A stretch of DNA of 37,294 nt, from assembly GCA_003615045.1 (NCBI GenBank), contig ML014256.1, positions 1-37,294 of the forward strand, in the 5' to 3' direction. Position numbers and translations under genes: made by a program. The DNA comes from Caulochytrium protostelioides (Eukaryota > Chytridiomycota > Caulochytriomycetes > Caulochytriales > Caulochytriaceae). Below are positions 1-8,939 of this stretch, piece by piece. Under the pieces are notes generated by a model, which saw nothing but the letters and a program-made list of their open reading frames with translations, ran no database searches and was not told the origin of the DNA. Numbering within the stretch: position 1 is the stretch's first letter; each line of letters starts with the position of its first letter.

Positions 1-382
1 GGCCATGGTGGGGCCCAAAAGCCACGTCGCCAACTGGAAGCTGAGCTGGAAGCAGTACTATGTGGAAGCCGGCATCAAAGCCGCCCAAAAGCAGTCAGAG
101 ACTTGGCAGCGCGGTCTCAAGAAGCCGATGCAGCGGCTGTCCGAGGTGAGCTGTGGTATGAAGCTACCAACGGCAAGTGTGTGACCCGCGACCTCCCCGC
201 CGCTTCTTCCGACCTGGCCGAGCCTGGCCTCGCCCATCAGGCCTACAGCGCTGTGCCACATCCAGGGTCAAGCCAAGTTGCAGACCCGCCGCCTTTGCCA
301 GGAGCATCCGATCCTCATCCCGGAGCGACTCATTCTAAGTGGTCTTTATAAGGACGAAGAGAAAGATTGCTGTCCCGCCTGA
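1..382 (+). CDS. 3' end of an unrecognised gene, two exons visible
   Basis: The reading frame is open from base 2 (AMVGPKSHVANWKLSW...) to a good donor, GAG|GTGAGC, at 145/146. A plausible acceptor, CATCCAG|GGT, follows at 265/266. Removing the 120-nt intron (146-265) keeps the frame in phase 0, and the second exon runs from GQAKLQTRRLCQ to a TGA at 380-382. The visible C-terminal part is about 87 residues, rich in Lys, Gln and Trp early on, and ends in a CCPA tail. Unspliced, the frame stops within the intron near 184. I do not recognise the family and no domain is visible. The gene is truncated by the left edge of the window and converges on the NADH dehydrogenase gene, with about 126 bases between the two stop codons. 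The splice sites and the open frame are seen in the sequence; that this is a real gene is inference. Confidence 0.45.
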
Positions 383-508
383 TGAACAATTTATATTCCA
401 TATCAACACATGGCGTCCAATGTCAGTCCAGGTTGCCGACGAGTAGAGAACCGGGTGCAAGCCCGTGTCGGGTCACGCGATACGTGTCCCTCTTGCCAGA
501 GGTGCCCC

Positions 509-2299
509 TTACTCGCGACCAATGTCACGGCCGAAGATGCTGTTGCGCATCCAGTCCACGGAGACGAGAACGCGGTTGCGCAGGGCAAACAAGTTGCTGA
601 GGTAAGCGCTGCGCCAGAACCAGAAGGTGGCGACACCACCGAACGACCAGCCCGGTGTTTTTTCGGACGTGAACAAAGACGCAGGCGAGGGCAGATCCGC
701 GATGGCACGATCGGCCCCAATGTAGGCCAGTGAGCCCAGGTTCGTGTGCGTGAAAGGCGGGATGTCGGTGGCTGTCTGGAGGTCGACAACGGCGCGAGAC
801 CGGCGCTCGGTGTCCGACAGCAGCTGGGCTTCGTGGTGGGCGTCGGCGGCCGCCTGAGCTTCGGCAGCGCGGTTGAAGAGGGACGCGAGGTAACGGCCCT
901 GACGCGATGCAACCTGGGCGGTGGGCGGGAAGCTGGTCGCCGACGCATCACCCAGCGCCCAGATGTTTTCGGCACCCTTGACGCGGAGGCACTCATCGAC
1001 AACGATACCACGGCGCTGATTCTGGGCGGACGGGCCAATCTTGGCGATGAGCTGGCGGTTGATCGGCCGAGGCATATTGCCTGTGGCCCACACCAGCAAG
1101 CCGTAAGGGATGTGCTCGATGCTCTTATCAGCACACTGCACGACAATTTCCTTCTGGCGGACCTCTTTGACCATGGTGCGGTTGCGGATCGCCACCTTGT
1201 TTTCGGCAAAAGTCTGTTCGGTGTAGTCGATCAAGGTCTTGCTGAACATCGGCAGGACATGAGGCAGCGCTTCAATCAGCGTGATGCGGACGCGGCTCGC
1301 GAGCTCGGGATACCACGCGGCAAGATCATCCTTGAGGAAGTCATGGAGTTCCGCAGCATATTCAACACCCGTGGGGCCCCCGCCGACAACGACCATGTGT
1401 AGCAGGCGGTCAATCTCCGCATCGGTCTGGCCAGGGAAAGCCGCCGTCTCAATGCAGTCCATGAGCTTGGTGCGAATCTTGCGGGCATCCCAGGCTTCTT
1501 TCAGGAAGCATGCGTTTTCATACACGCCCTTAATGCCGAACGTCGCGTTGTCAGCGCCCGTCGCCACCACTAAGTGGTCGTAGCTAAACGTCTGCGTGCT
1601 GACCTCACCCTTGATCTCGGAGTTGTCCGTCACGGTCACGGTCTTCTTCACTGGGTCAATATCCGTGGCATCGCCTTCGACGAAAAGCACCTCGCGGCTC
1701 TTGAACCGCGTGATGTAGCGCATGGGCTGCATGATGCTGCGGAGCTCGAGGGTACCGACGGTGCAACTCGGGAGAAGCGGCGTAAACAGAAAATAGTTGC
1801 GCGGGCTGATCACAATGACATTGTAGCGCTCCGTGTCAAGATCCGTCAGCAGCGCTGTTGCCGCCCAGCCGCTGCCCAGCACCACCAAATTTGGTTTGCT
1901 CGGATCCTGCGGTAACTGAGCAGGAGGGTGGCGCATGCTGTAGACCTCATAGCCAAAGCAGATCAGACCAGCGCCGAGGGCGGCACCAACAAGATGCGTC
2001 CAGTGGCGGCGGAAGAAGCCGTGGTGGGATTTGTCATGCTGCGGCCCTCCCTGGGCGGCCGGCATGCCGGCCGTCATGACCGGCTTGGGGGTTGCGGCTG
2101 CGGTCGCGTCCGCGTCCGCGAGACCCGCGCTCCGCAGGGTACGGCACGACTGGTGAAAAAAGGCTGACGAAGCGGGCCGCAGCACCGCGGCCACCGCAGA
2201 GCGCTTGGCGGCGGCCATGACTGGCTGGCGCGGAAGGCGCAGGGACGCCCACTGCAGGGTTCGGGCCTGCAGCCCGCGTGCAACGCGGGTGCCAAGCAT
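509..2299 (-). CDS. Type II NADH:ubiquinone oxidoreductase, mitochondrial (NDE/NDI family)
   Basis: A single-exon gene of 596 aa. It is a rotenone-insensitive, non-proton-pumping flavoenzyme that passes electrons from NADH to ubiquinone at the mitochondrial inner membrane. The first 60 or so residues are Arg/Ala-rich without acidic residues, as in a mitochondrial presequence. A hydrophobic segment at about 102-118 could anchor the protein. The FAD-binding Rossmann motif LGSGWAATALL lies at 141-151, and the NAD(P)H-binding motif VVVGGGPTGVEYAAEL at 303-318. The second FAD contact, WALGDAS, is at 447-453, followed by PPTAQVASRQG at 458-468. The C-terminal amphipathic membrane-binding region, with the family-typical FWFWRSAYLSN, is at 559-569. 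Length and domain order match fungal NDE/NDI proteins. No EF-hand insertion is visible. The presequence plus hydrophobic segment resembles fungal external dehydrogenases, but external versus internal facing cannot be settled here. The start has a good context, GCCGCCATGC. Confidence 0.95.
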   Translation of the reverse strand: MLGTRVARGLQARTLQWASLRLPRQPVMAAAKRSAVAAVLRPASSAFFHQSCRTLRSAGLADADATAAATPKPVMTAGMPAAQGGPQHDKSHHGFFRRHWTHLVGAALGAGLICFGYEVYSMRHPPAQLPQDPSKPNLVVLGSGWAATALLTDLDTERYNVIVISPRNYFLFTPLLPSCTVGTLELRSIMQPMRYITRFKSREVLFVEGDATDIDPVKKTVTVTDNSEIKGEVSTQTFSYDHLVVATGADNATFGIKGVYENACFLKEAWDARKIRTKLMDCIETAAFPGQTDAEIDRLLHMVVVGGGPTGVEYAAELHDFLKDDLAAWYPELASRVRITLIEALPHVLPMFSKTLIDYTEQTFAENKVAIRNRTMVKEVRQKEIVVQCADKSIEHIPYGLLVWATGNMPRPINRQLIAKIGPSAQNQRRGIVVDECLRVKGAENIWALGDASATSFPPTAQVASRQGRYLASLFNRAAEAQAAADAHHEAQLLSDTERRSRAVVDLQTATDIPPFTHTNLGSLAYIGADRAIADLPSPASLFTSEKTPGWSFGGVATFWFWRSAYLSNLFALRNRVLVSVDWMRNSIFGRDIGRE

Positions 2300-3259
2300 G
2301 GCGGCGTCAACTAGGCGCGCGCGGGGGAGGGGGGAGAGGGTGCCAGAATCGAGGCCCAGTGAATCGGTGGAATCGGTAGTACCCAGAGAATATCGAGCAC
2401 ACAGAAGAGCATGCGCGAGGCGCCGCCTGGCGGTGAGGTGGCTAATATTTCAACACGCTGGGTGAGGTCAACGGAGCGCTGACAAGGCGCGTGGCTTCAA
2501 CGACGAGCAGCCGCTGTGGGAAACGTGAGCAAACCAACGCGATGTCGTCGTCGTTGCTTGTTTTATTTTTGTCGCATGTGTTGCTATGTCGCCCCTCTCC
2601 CCTCTCCCTCCTGCGCATCGACAAACATGACCTTCACGCCGTGGGCTTGATGGATCCAGCATCGGGCATTGGGCGACAGGCCCGATGACTGGAACATCGA
2701 CATGTCTTCGGTTTACCCAAGCCGTCCCAGTCAGGGCTCGAGGAGAGGGCGGGCGTGCCAAGCCGATGGCGGAAAGGCAGCATCGATGAATGTACAAGGC
2801 GACCTGAACGGTATGCGACGGCGCTGCAGGCCGGGTTCGCGTCGGCTTCTTCTTGTCTGGTCCTTCCTGCGTATCTCCGCTCAGCCTCGTCCCCGGTGGT
2901 GTTGCGACGGGCGGGGGACGTCGAGAGCAGGGCGCGGAGGGCGGAGGACGGGGGGACCGTGCGGCCCGCTCGGTCCGTGGGTCGAAGCCCCGACGCGCTC
3001 CCGGCACCGACGTTGTCTCTCAGCCATCGGGCCATGGTAGCAGAACCACGTAGGGATCAGTTCCGGCAGGTCTCACGTCGAGGGAATCGCTCGGTGAATC
3101 GCTCCGAGCTCGGCGGCCGTCGGGCCGTCCGGCACGTCGAGGACGCGCGCCGCCGGCGGTGCCGCTTCCACCACGCCACGGCTGTGCTGGCCGGTGCCCG
3201 TCGGCGGGCGGACACGGAGAGCACCGTCGGCGGCGGGAGGCGGGCGCGGCGGGACCCGT

Positions 3260-3279
3260 GTGCTGGCCATGGCCAGCAC
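3260..3279. repeat. Perfect 20-bp palindrome
   Basis: GTGCTGGCCATGGCCAGCAC reads identically on both strands. It lies about 30 bases before the GGCCA repeat tract and contains NcoI- and MscI-like cores. Function is unknown. It could be a dimeric protein-binding site or a chance product of local GGCC-rich sequence. Confidence 0.85.
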
Positions 3280-3307
3280 CGGCGCGATACTGGGCCGGGC
3301 CGCGCCG

Positions 3308-3342
3308 GGCCAGGCCAGGCCAGGCCAGGCTCGGCTCGGCTC
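3308..3342. repeat. GGCCA / GGCTC pentanucleotide tandem repeat
   Basis: Four copies of GGCCA run directly into three copies of a GGCTC-type unit. This is simple-sequence DNA. It explains the Gly/Ala/Pro/Arg-rich chance open frames that cover it on both strands. Confidence 0.8.
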
Positions 3343-4052
3343 GACGACGTGTGGCTTCGGCACATGGCCCGGAACCAAGAACCGGAAGGCTTGCTCGCTC
3401 CGCGTCAGGGCGTCGCGGCTCGCAGGCACGGCTGGGGGGGCGGCCGCGCCGGCAGTGGCGTGGCGGCGGTCGGTCCATCTGGCGCTCGGCACCAGCCCGA
3501 CCCGTGGAGCTTCTTGTCACGGCGCTGAGGCGACGGCATACGGCGTGGGATGGCGATGTCGCCATCGGGCGTGGCCTCGCCCTTGACGTCGACGACGGAT
3601 GACGCGCGGCAAGGCGGACGACGGCGCATGGCCTCAGGTGCGGCAAGCCACGTGTGTCACCCTAGCGGGTCGCGAGGACCTCAGGGGGTCCGGTGACCAT
3701 CCTGACCATCCTAAAGCGAACAGCATGGCGTCGGTCTGAGCCCTATCGTTGGCTGGACCGTTTCCTGCATCCCGCAGCCGCGGCAGCAACGACGACGACG
3801 CATCGTACAGACGTTGTTTGGTTGATGATTTCTTAGTTTATGGAGGCGGTGTCGACACGCGGCATCGCGCGATGCAAGCACGGGCCGTGCCGCTGCGGGT
3901 ACTGAGCCGCTCAAGACAGCAGGCAAGCGTCGATGGGGGTGATCGTGCACCCAGCAGGACGCGAGAAACGGCCAGCGGAGCATCGTGCCCGCATGCGCGT
4001 GTTCGACGACGCCTCACACCGCTCAATCCGTGTCCGTCGGTCATCGGCCGGG

Positions 4053-6281
4053 TCAGGCGGCCGTCTCGGCGCCGTTCCGGAACGCGGAAGCCGCGGGCCC
4101 GGCACGTCCAGCCCCGCGGCCGCCATCTTCGGGCGGGCGAGACGGCGCGCCACCCTGCAACCCGTGGCCTGCGCGGCGCGCATCCCGCCGCGCCTGTCTC
4201 GGCGGCTGGTACTTAGTCTTAGCCTTGGCCTTGGTCTCAGCGTGGGAGACGGACGCGGGTCGGGAGGCCGACGCCGCCTCAGGCCTTCGTCGGGACGCCG
4301 GATGGGGGGTTTCAGGTGTCGGACCGGAAGCACCAGCATGGGCTTTGGAGGGACGGGGCGCGGACGGGGCGTGGACGATGCGTGGGCCCAGGGCCGAGCG
4401 GGGTGCCGGCACCGGATCAGCCGCGTCCACTGGGGAGTAAAACTGAGGGTGGACGGCCCACTGCGCGACGACCTTCATCCCTTGGCAATCCTGGCCCCAT
4501 CGAAGGAGTCGGGTCGATCGAACAATGGGCCGGTCGGTCAAGAGCCGCCGCACGTCTGGGCGCATCGCGGAGGCGTCCGCCGATCCGGTGGCAGACCCGC
4601 AACCCAGCCGTTCCGACAGATACCGGATATACTGCACCACGTTGGGCAGGGCCCGGTCGCGCCATGGATTCACATCCAAGAGCTCGAAGCCAAACGAAGG
4701 GAGGATCAGGGCATTGCCCGGCTGCGCTAGCGTCTTGTGAAGACTGTCGTCCACGAGAATGGTATTGGTCGCGTCGTACTGAGGCCACCGGCGCCAGACC
4801 GCCCGCAGATCTTTGAGACTGCCGCGCCCGCGCGACGACGACGGCCATCGGCCCGCTCGCGCATCCGCGTCAACCGCAGCATCCTTGTCGAGCACCGCCT
4901 CACCTGAGACCACGCGTGGCGCGCTCACACGGTGCCCGGGGGCATCAGCCGAGGCCCCATCGGTAGTTCGAAGCGCCAAATCACGGCGACGCCATCTTGG
5001 TGCCTCAGGTGTCGGCAGCTCAGGCTGGGTTATGCCCTTGAGCTCGGCTTCAGGTTCAATCTCGATGGCGATTTCGGCACCGGCTCCAACTTCGCGCTTG
5101 GCATAAGCCCCCATCTCGGTACCGACCGTGGTATCGACCGTGACATCGGCCGTAGCATCGGCCTCGGCCTCAGTATTGGTATCGGCAGTACTCGGGGCAT
5201 GGGCTGCCACGTTCAAGGGTCGCTGCCAGTTCCCGGCCGGCATGGGATCTTCGCGGTAGTCCGGACAGTCTTGCGCCGACAGCACGCCCAAGCATCGCGA
5301 AATGATGGCGTCACCCAGAATGGCCTGTGCGGCGTCGCGGGCATTATGAGTGTGCATAGAGGTCCAAATGACCACGTCGGCGACGTCCAGGATGGCCGCC
5401 ACCGACTCGCGCACGTACGGCCGCAAGAAGAATAGTGAGCGGGCGATGTGCAGACTCGCGGTCGGGGATCCCGGGATAAACGGAGCGTCCACGGCCGTCT
5501 CGCCGCTCGTCGCTGCGCCATCCATGCGCAACGGGGCTGTGGGGCAACCTGTCGTGCGCCGCTCCCGAACCTCGGGCGCGTGGACAGCGCCGCCGTGCTG
5601 AGCGGCCGCGACGGTCGGCGCCGGACGAGCCCCGTCCGCGGCCTGAAGACCGCGCGGGCGCTTTGGCAACGGCAGCGGCGTCGGTGAAGGTGGCGTCCGC
5701 CATGCCGCCGCTGACGCATGCGGGGCCGACGCGGCGGCAAGGTCCTGCGCGGTCTGGGTCACATGGGCGGCGGTGGAGGCCGTGGCGGCAGGAGCGGAGA
5801 CGAGGGCGGGCTGGACCAACGGCGGCCAGTTCGGATGGCTGCGGCAGAACCGGCGCTCCTTCTTGGTGATCCGGGCGGACAGCGTTCCGTTGATGTCGAA
5901 CACCACGAGCAGGGGCCGGCGCGGCGTCGGCCCTGCGGCCGCCGCGGCCGCGGGCGTCTCGGCCATGACAGCCGCTGGCGGAATGGCCCCCGCGCGAGGG
6001 ATCGGGCTCGGAGCGGGGCTGGAGGTCGGAGCCGCGGTCGGAACCGGCAGGGGGAGCGGGACGGCGTCGGTGCAGGTGTTGGTGTGGGTGTTGGTGTGGA
6101 TGGCGATGTCGGTGACGGTGGCGGTATCAGCACCTCCGCCACGAAGGCAGGACGTCGTGCCCCACAAGGTCCGAGCAAGCGCGGCGTGCGTGTGCGTGAT
6201 CGTCGCTGTGACGGTGCGTGCCGAGCCGATGCCGCCCCGATCCAGGCGCGTGGTGCGACACCAACGGTGCGCGGCGGCCAT
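4053..6281 (-). CDS. FCP1/NIF-type HAD-superfamily protein (possible CTD-phosphatase-like or pseudo-phosphatase)
   Basis: 742 aa if the first ATG of the frame is used; Met106 (base 5966) is a credible alternative start just before the domain. HAD motif I is FDINGTLS at 128-135. FCP1/SCP phosphatases have DxDx(T/V); here Asp129 is kept but the second Asp is Asn131. Motif II is VVIWTSMHTHNA at 303-314 (Thr307/Ser308). KDL at 490-492 and ILVDDSLHKT at 508-517 match the conserved Lys and the paired Asp of the family. These motifs are separated by two long low-complexity insertions (about 155-265 and 355-485), and the protein has a disordered basic tail after about 600. It is therefore far longer than a minimal NIF domain. 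The substrate is unknown. The family acts on phosphoserine of the RNA polymerase II CTD or other proteins, but the DxN change makes catalysis uncertain. Residues 61-70 (HTNTHTNT...) come from a GTGTTG repeat in the DNA. Confidence 0.8.
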   Translation of the reverse strand: MAAAHRWCRTTRLDRGGIGSARTVTATITHTHAALARTLWGTTSCLRGGGADTATVTDIAIHTNTHTNTCTDAVPLPLPVPTAAPTSSPAPSPIPRAGAIPPAAVMAETPAAAAAAGPTPRRPLLVVFDINGTLSARITKKERRFCRSHPNWPPLVQPALVSAPAATASTAAHVTQTAQDLAAASAPHASAAAWRTPPSPTPLPLPKRPRGLQAADGARPAPTVAAAQHGGAVHAPEVRERRTTGCPTAPLRMDGAATSGETAVDAPFIPGSPTASLHIARSLFFLRPYVRESVAAILDVADVVIWTSMHTHNARDAAQAILGDAIISRCLGVLSAQDCPDYREDPMPAGNWQRPLNVAAHAPSTADTNTEAEADATADVTVDTTVGTEMGAYAKREVGAGAEIAIEIEPEAELKGITQPELPTPEAPRWRRRDLALRTTDGASADAPGHRVSAPRVVSGEAVLDKDAAVDADARAGRWPSSSRGRGSLKDLRAVWRRWPQYDATNTILVDDSLHKTLAQPGNALILPSFGFELLDVNPWRDRALPNVVQYIRYLSERLGCGSATGSADASAMRPDVRRLLTDRPIVRSTRLLRWGQDCQGMKVVAQWAVHPQFYSPVDAADPVPAPRSALGPRIVHAPSAPRPSKAHAGASGPTPETPHPASRRRPEAASASRPASVSHAETKAKAKTKYQPPRQARRDARRAGHGLQGGAPSRPPEDGGRGAGRAGPAASAFRNGAETAA

Positions 6282-6328
6282 CCGCAGGGAGGCCTGGGTG
6301 CCTTCCGTGCGCGTGGCCCCGATCGTCG

Positions 6329-6350
6329 CTGTGCGGGAAAAACAAGAATA
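6329..6350 (-). other. Possible 3' splice site upstream of the HAD gene
   Basis: On the minus strand a pyrimidine-rich stretch (TTTTATTCTTGTTTTTCCCGCACAG) ends at 6329. A branch-point-like GCTAAGC lies about 30 bases upstream. The HAD frame stays open from 6328 into its ATG at 6281, so the gene may have an upstream exon or a spliced leader. I could not identify a convincing donor. Confidence 0.3.
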
Positions 6351-6764
6351 AAACAGGCTGGATGCTTAGCACGGACGCGGTGCAATGGTATGCTATCTCC
6401 CGAAATCAGATGAGATGGCACGAAGGTGGGTCCGCCAACGTCCGAGTGGCGCATTGGAACAGCGTCCGGCTCTCAGGGCAGGAACGAACGGCGGGCACGG
6501 GGACTGTCGTGTCGGCGATCGGCCCTCACGATGCCGCGCGATCCCGTCGGAGTTTCACTAGCATGACCTGCCGCTGTGAAGAACCCCGACGATGGTCACG
6601 CCCCCTGCCCCTGCGGCACACCCGCACCAGCGCACCAGCAGACAAGCGGACCTCGCGGACCCGAGGCGTCGCGCCGGCGCACGCGTGAACCGAGCGGTGG
6701 ACGATACTTGTGCCATGGCTGCTGCCGGCCTTGCTCTCGCCCAAGAGTGCTCAGGCGACCGGCG

Positions 6765-6797
6765 TCGCCTCGCCTCGCCTCGCCTCGCCTCGCCTCG
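6765..6797. repeat. TCGCC pentanucleotide tandem repeat
   Basis: Six exact copies of TCGCC followed by a degenerate unit (TCGATG). Simple-sequence DNA in a gene-free region. Confidence 0.85.
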
Positions 6798-6945
6798 ATG
6801 TGGGTCGACTCAGGTCGGGGCGGGAGCTCGACGCCTCTCCTCAGGCCGAAGGCCTTGGAGAGGCCTTCGCGAGACGCCCCCATCTCCGCCAGTAGCACGC
6901 CCCTTCCCCCCGGCCACGGACACCACTCGGACGCCCGTTCGCCGG

Positions 6946-7070
6946 TCAAGCCCATCCGGCCAAGCCACAAGCTCCTCTCGGCGACCCTCCGGGCTCTTGC
7001 GACCGCCCTCCGACAACAGGGATGGGCGAGCATGCCGCTAGCCGCTCTTGGCGTGGCCGGATGGGCTTGA
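6946..7070. repeat. 17-bp perfect inverted repeat pair
   Basis: TCAAGCCCATCCGGCCA at 6946-6962 is the exact reverse complement of 7054-7070, with 91 bases between. The pair could form a hairpin in RNA or mark the ends of a small non-autonomous element. No target-site duplication is obvious beside it. Confidence 0.7.
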
Positions 7071-7290
7071 GCCATGCAATGATGCGAAATCGATCGGTGC
7101 AGGGGCCAGCCGGCGGGCGGTCACCACGTGGATCTGTGGAGGCGCTGCGTCGTCGTTCTGTGACGGCATCGACGCACGAAGCGAAGGCCGCGCGACGCGG
7201 TCGGTGGGTCATGGCAGGGATGCGTTTGCGCGCCAGGCTGCGGGCGTGCTCCCGCCCAGATGGAACGCGTCAGCCACAGATGCCAGTCGA

Positions 7291-7342
7291 TTGGAAGCCC
7301 AGGCGACCAAGGAAACCATTGGAAGACCAGGAAACCAAGGCG
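7291..7342. repeat. Imperfect direct repeat, two units of about 24-28 bp
   Basis: TTGGAAGCCCAGGCGACCAAGG is followed immediately by the related TTGGAAGACCAGGAAACCAAGG. A local duplication of unknown significance. Confidence 0.6.
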
Positions 7343-8939
7343 CTGCTGCGCTAAAGACCATCACGCCGTCTGGCCACGCGCCTGGTGTGGCGATCCTAAG
7401 CACTCAAACCGAGACGGATCTAGCAAGCCAGCCACACCAACGAATGCATCTGAACCGGTCGGCCCGCGAGCCGGCCAGACGGCTTAGCCGTCGCCAGGCA
7501 TAAAAGGAGCTGTTTGCCATGAGAAAAAAAAGTGATGTATGGAAGACGTTGGCCACGATGGAGCCGTCTTTGTCCAAGAACGCGGGGCGATTCTACCTTT
7601 GCAGGGGGGCCGCACGTGAGGTCGTTAGGTTACATCCCGTCTCGTCTCGCTCCGGCTCATTCTGCCCAACCGCGGCCGGTTATACTTCTGTTTTGCGGGT
7701 CGCTTCCCTGCATGATGCAAAAAAGGACAACGACCGACGACGCGCCACGTCGCATGGCCGCCCCGTCCTGCCGTGGCGCCAGACTGATTTGAAATCCGCC
7801 ATGAGTGGACACGTCCAAGGTCACCCGACGGCCCCGGCGCCTCGCCCGGCCGGATATATCGCATCAGCGCCAAGCTCTCCTCTCGCTTAGGCCGCTCCGT
7901 GCGCCTGTTCACGCTGGATGTCAGATTTTTCGTGCTTTCTCTTTGCCTCTGCATCGCAAATTCGCCGAGCCAGGGCGGGTCGTCCACTGCGGCCGAAAGC
8001 TGCGGCCCGAGGCCCGCACGGCTGAGTGGTCCGAGGCGCTGGGGCGGCGTACCACTGACGAACTCCGCCCAGGCGCTGCTCGGGCCGCGGGCACGGGCAT
8101 GACCCGAGCGACGACTCGACAGCGACGGCGACGACAGCGACTGACGAGGCTGGCAAGGCCGGGTCCCTCGCCGATGAAAACGAGAGAAAAAAAAGAGGGC
8201 CGTCGCCCATTCGGCTTCGCAGCCGTCGCCGGGGCCGACAGACAGACGCAGACGGCACATGTGGGTGCCGGGTCTAATGGCCAGGGAGCCTCGAGCAGGC
8301 ACCTCGCGCGTTGATGGCCGGCAGGGCCGTGGGGCGAGTCGTCGAAGCGGAGGCGAGACGAGGAGGCAAGGAGCGGGACGAGGAGGGGGGACCGCCTGGA
8401 GACGTCGCGCAACGTCGCGGGCTCGTTGTGGCCGCCGTGCCCTGCCATCCGAGGCGCGGGCCCATGGCGGCCGCCAAGGCTGCCGGGGGGGCATCGTGGG
8501 CATGTCGGATGCCTCTACTCCCGTTCAGCGAGCCTGCCGAGTCTCGCCCAAACGCTATGGACTGGCACCATCGACCGGCGCCCGGGGCCGAGGACCGGCG
8601 CATGGGCAGGCATCGGCGCGATGCCCGACCCACCACCGAGGAGCGTGACGGAGCGAGCAAGCGGACGAGCGGACGAGCCCGGCCTTCGCCTCGTCGTAGC
8701 GGGAGGGGGGAAGCGGGAGGCAGCGAAGCCTCGCACATCCAAGTATACTTCGGAGACAGGTGGCACAGAGAATGGTCGCAGAGGCCGCAGAAGAAGGCCG
8801 AGCATGGTCTCGACGCCCATCTGATAAGGCGTGGACGTGGCCACGGCATCATAGGGTCGCATGAAGACCGGCTTCCACTGTCGTACCCCCCACCCCCTAG
8901 CGTCTCCCCGTTTTCACCCCGCTCATCCTTGTCGTCACC

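Larger units (their letters stand above)
2300..4052. other. Gene-free GC-rich interval
   Basis: The stretch between the start of the NADH dehydrogenase gene and the stop of the HAD gene. Many open frames exist on both strands, but they are arginine-rich, overlap each other and show no domain, as expected for chance frames in very GC-rich DNA. The left 100-200 bases should hold the NADH dehydrogenase promoter and leader. A short tandem repeat and a perfect 20-bp palindrome in the interval are listed separately. Confidence 0.6.
6282..8939. other. Intergenic interval without a supported gene
   Basis: About 2.7 kb between the divergently transcribed HAD gene and uL16. The longest frame (minus strand, 7625-8503) is Arg/Pro-rich with no recognisable domain, and other frames overlap it in all directions. 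I see no tRNA or rRNA. The right end should hold the uL16 promoter. The stretch just before the uL16 start is C/T-rich, as in many ribosomal protein leaders. Small repeats inside are listed separately. Confidence 0.55.

Noticed and set aside
430-500. tRNA-like stretch downstream of the NADH dehydrogenase gene
   Set aside because: No acceptor stem and no proper T-loop consensus (GGTTCRANTCC). No tRNA was found anywhere in the window by eye.
2755-3646. Open frames of 200-257 codons on both strands
   Set aside because: Arg/Gly/Ala-rich, mutually overlapping, no domain or start context, and they cross simple GGCCA repeats. They are best explained by GC-rich sequence with few stops.
7625-8503. 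292-codon minus-strand frame in the gene-free interval
   Set aside because: Low-complexity Arg/Pro/Ser composition with equally long frames on the other strand. No motif supports a protein.
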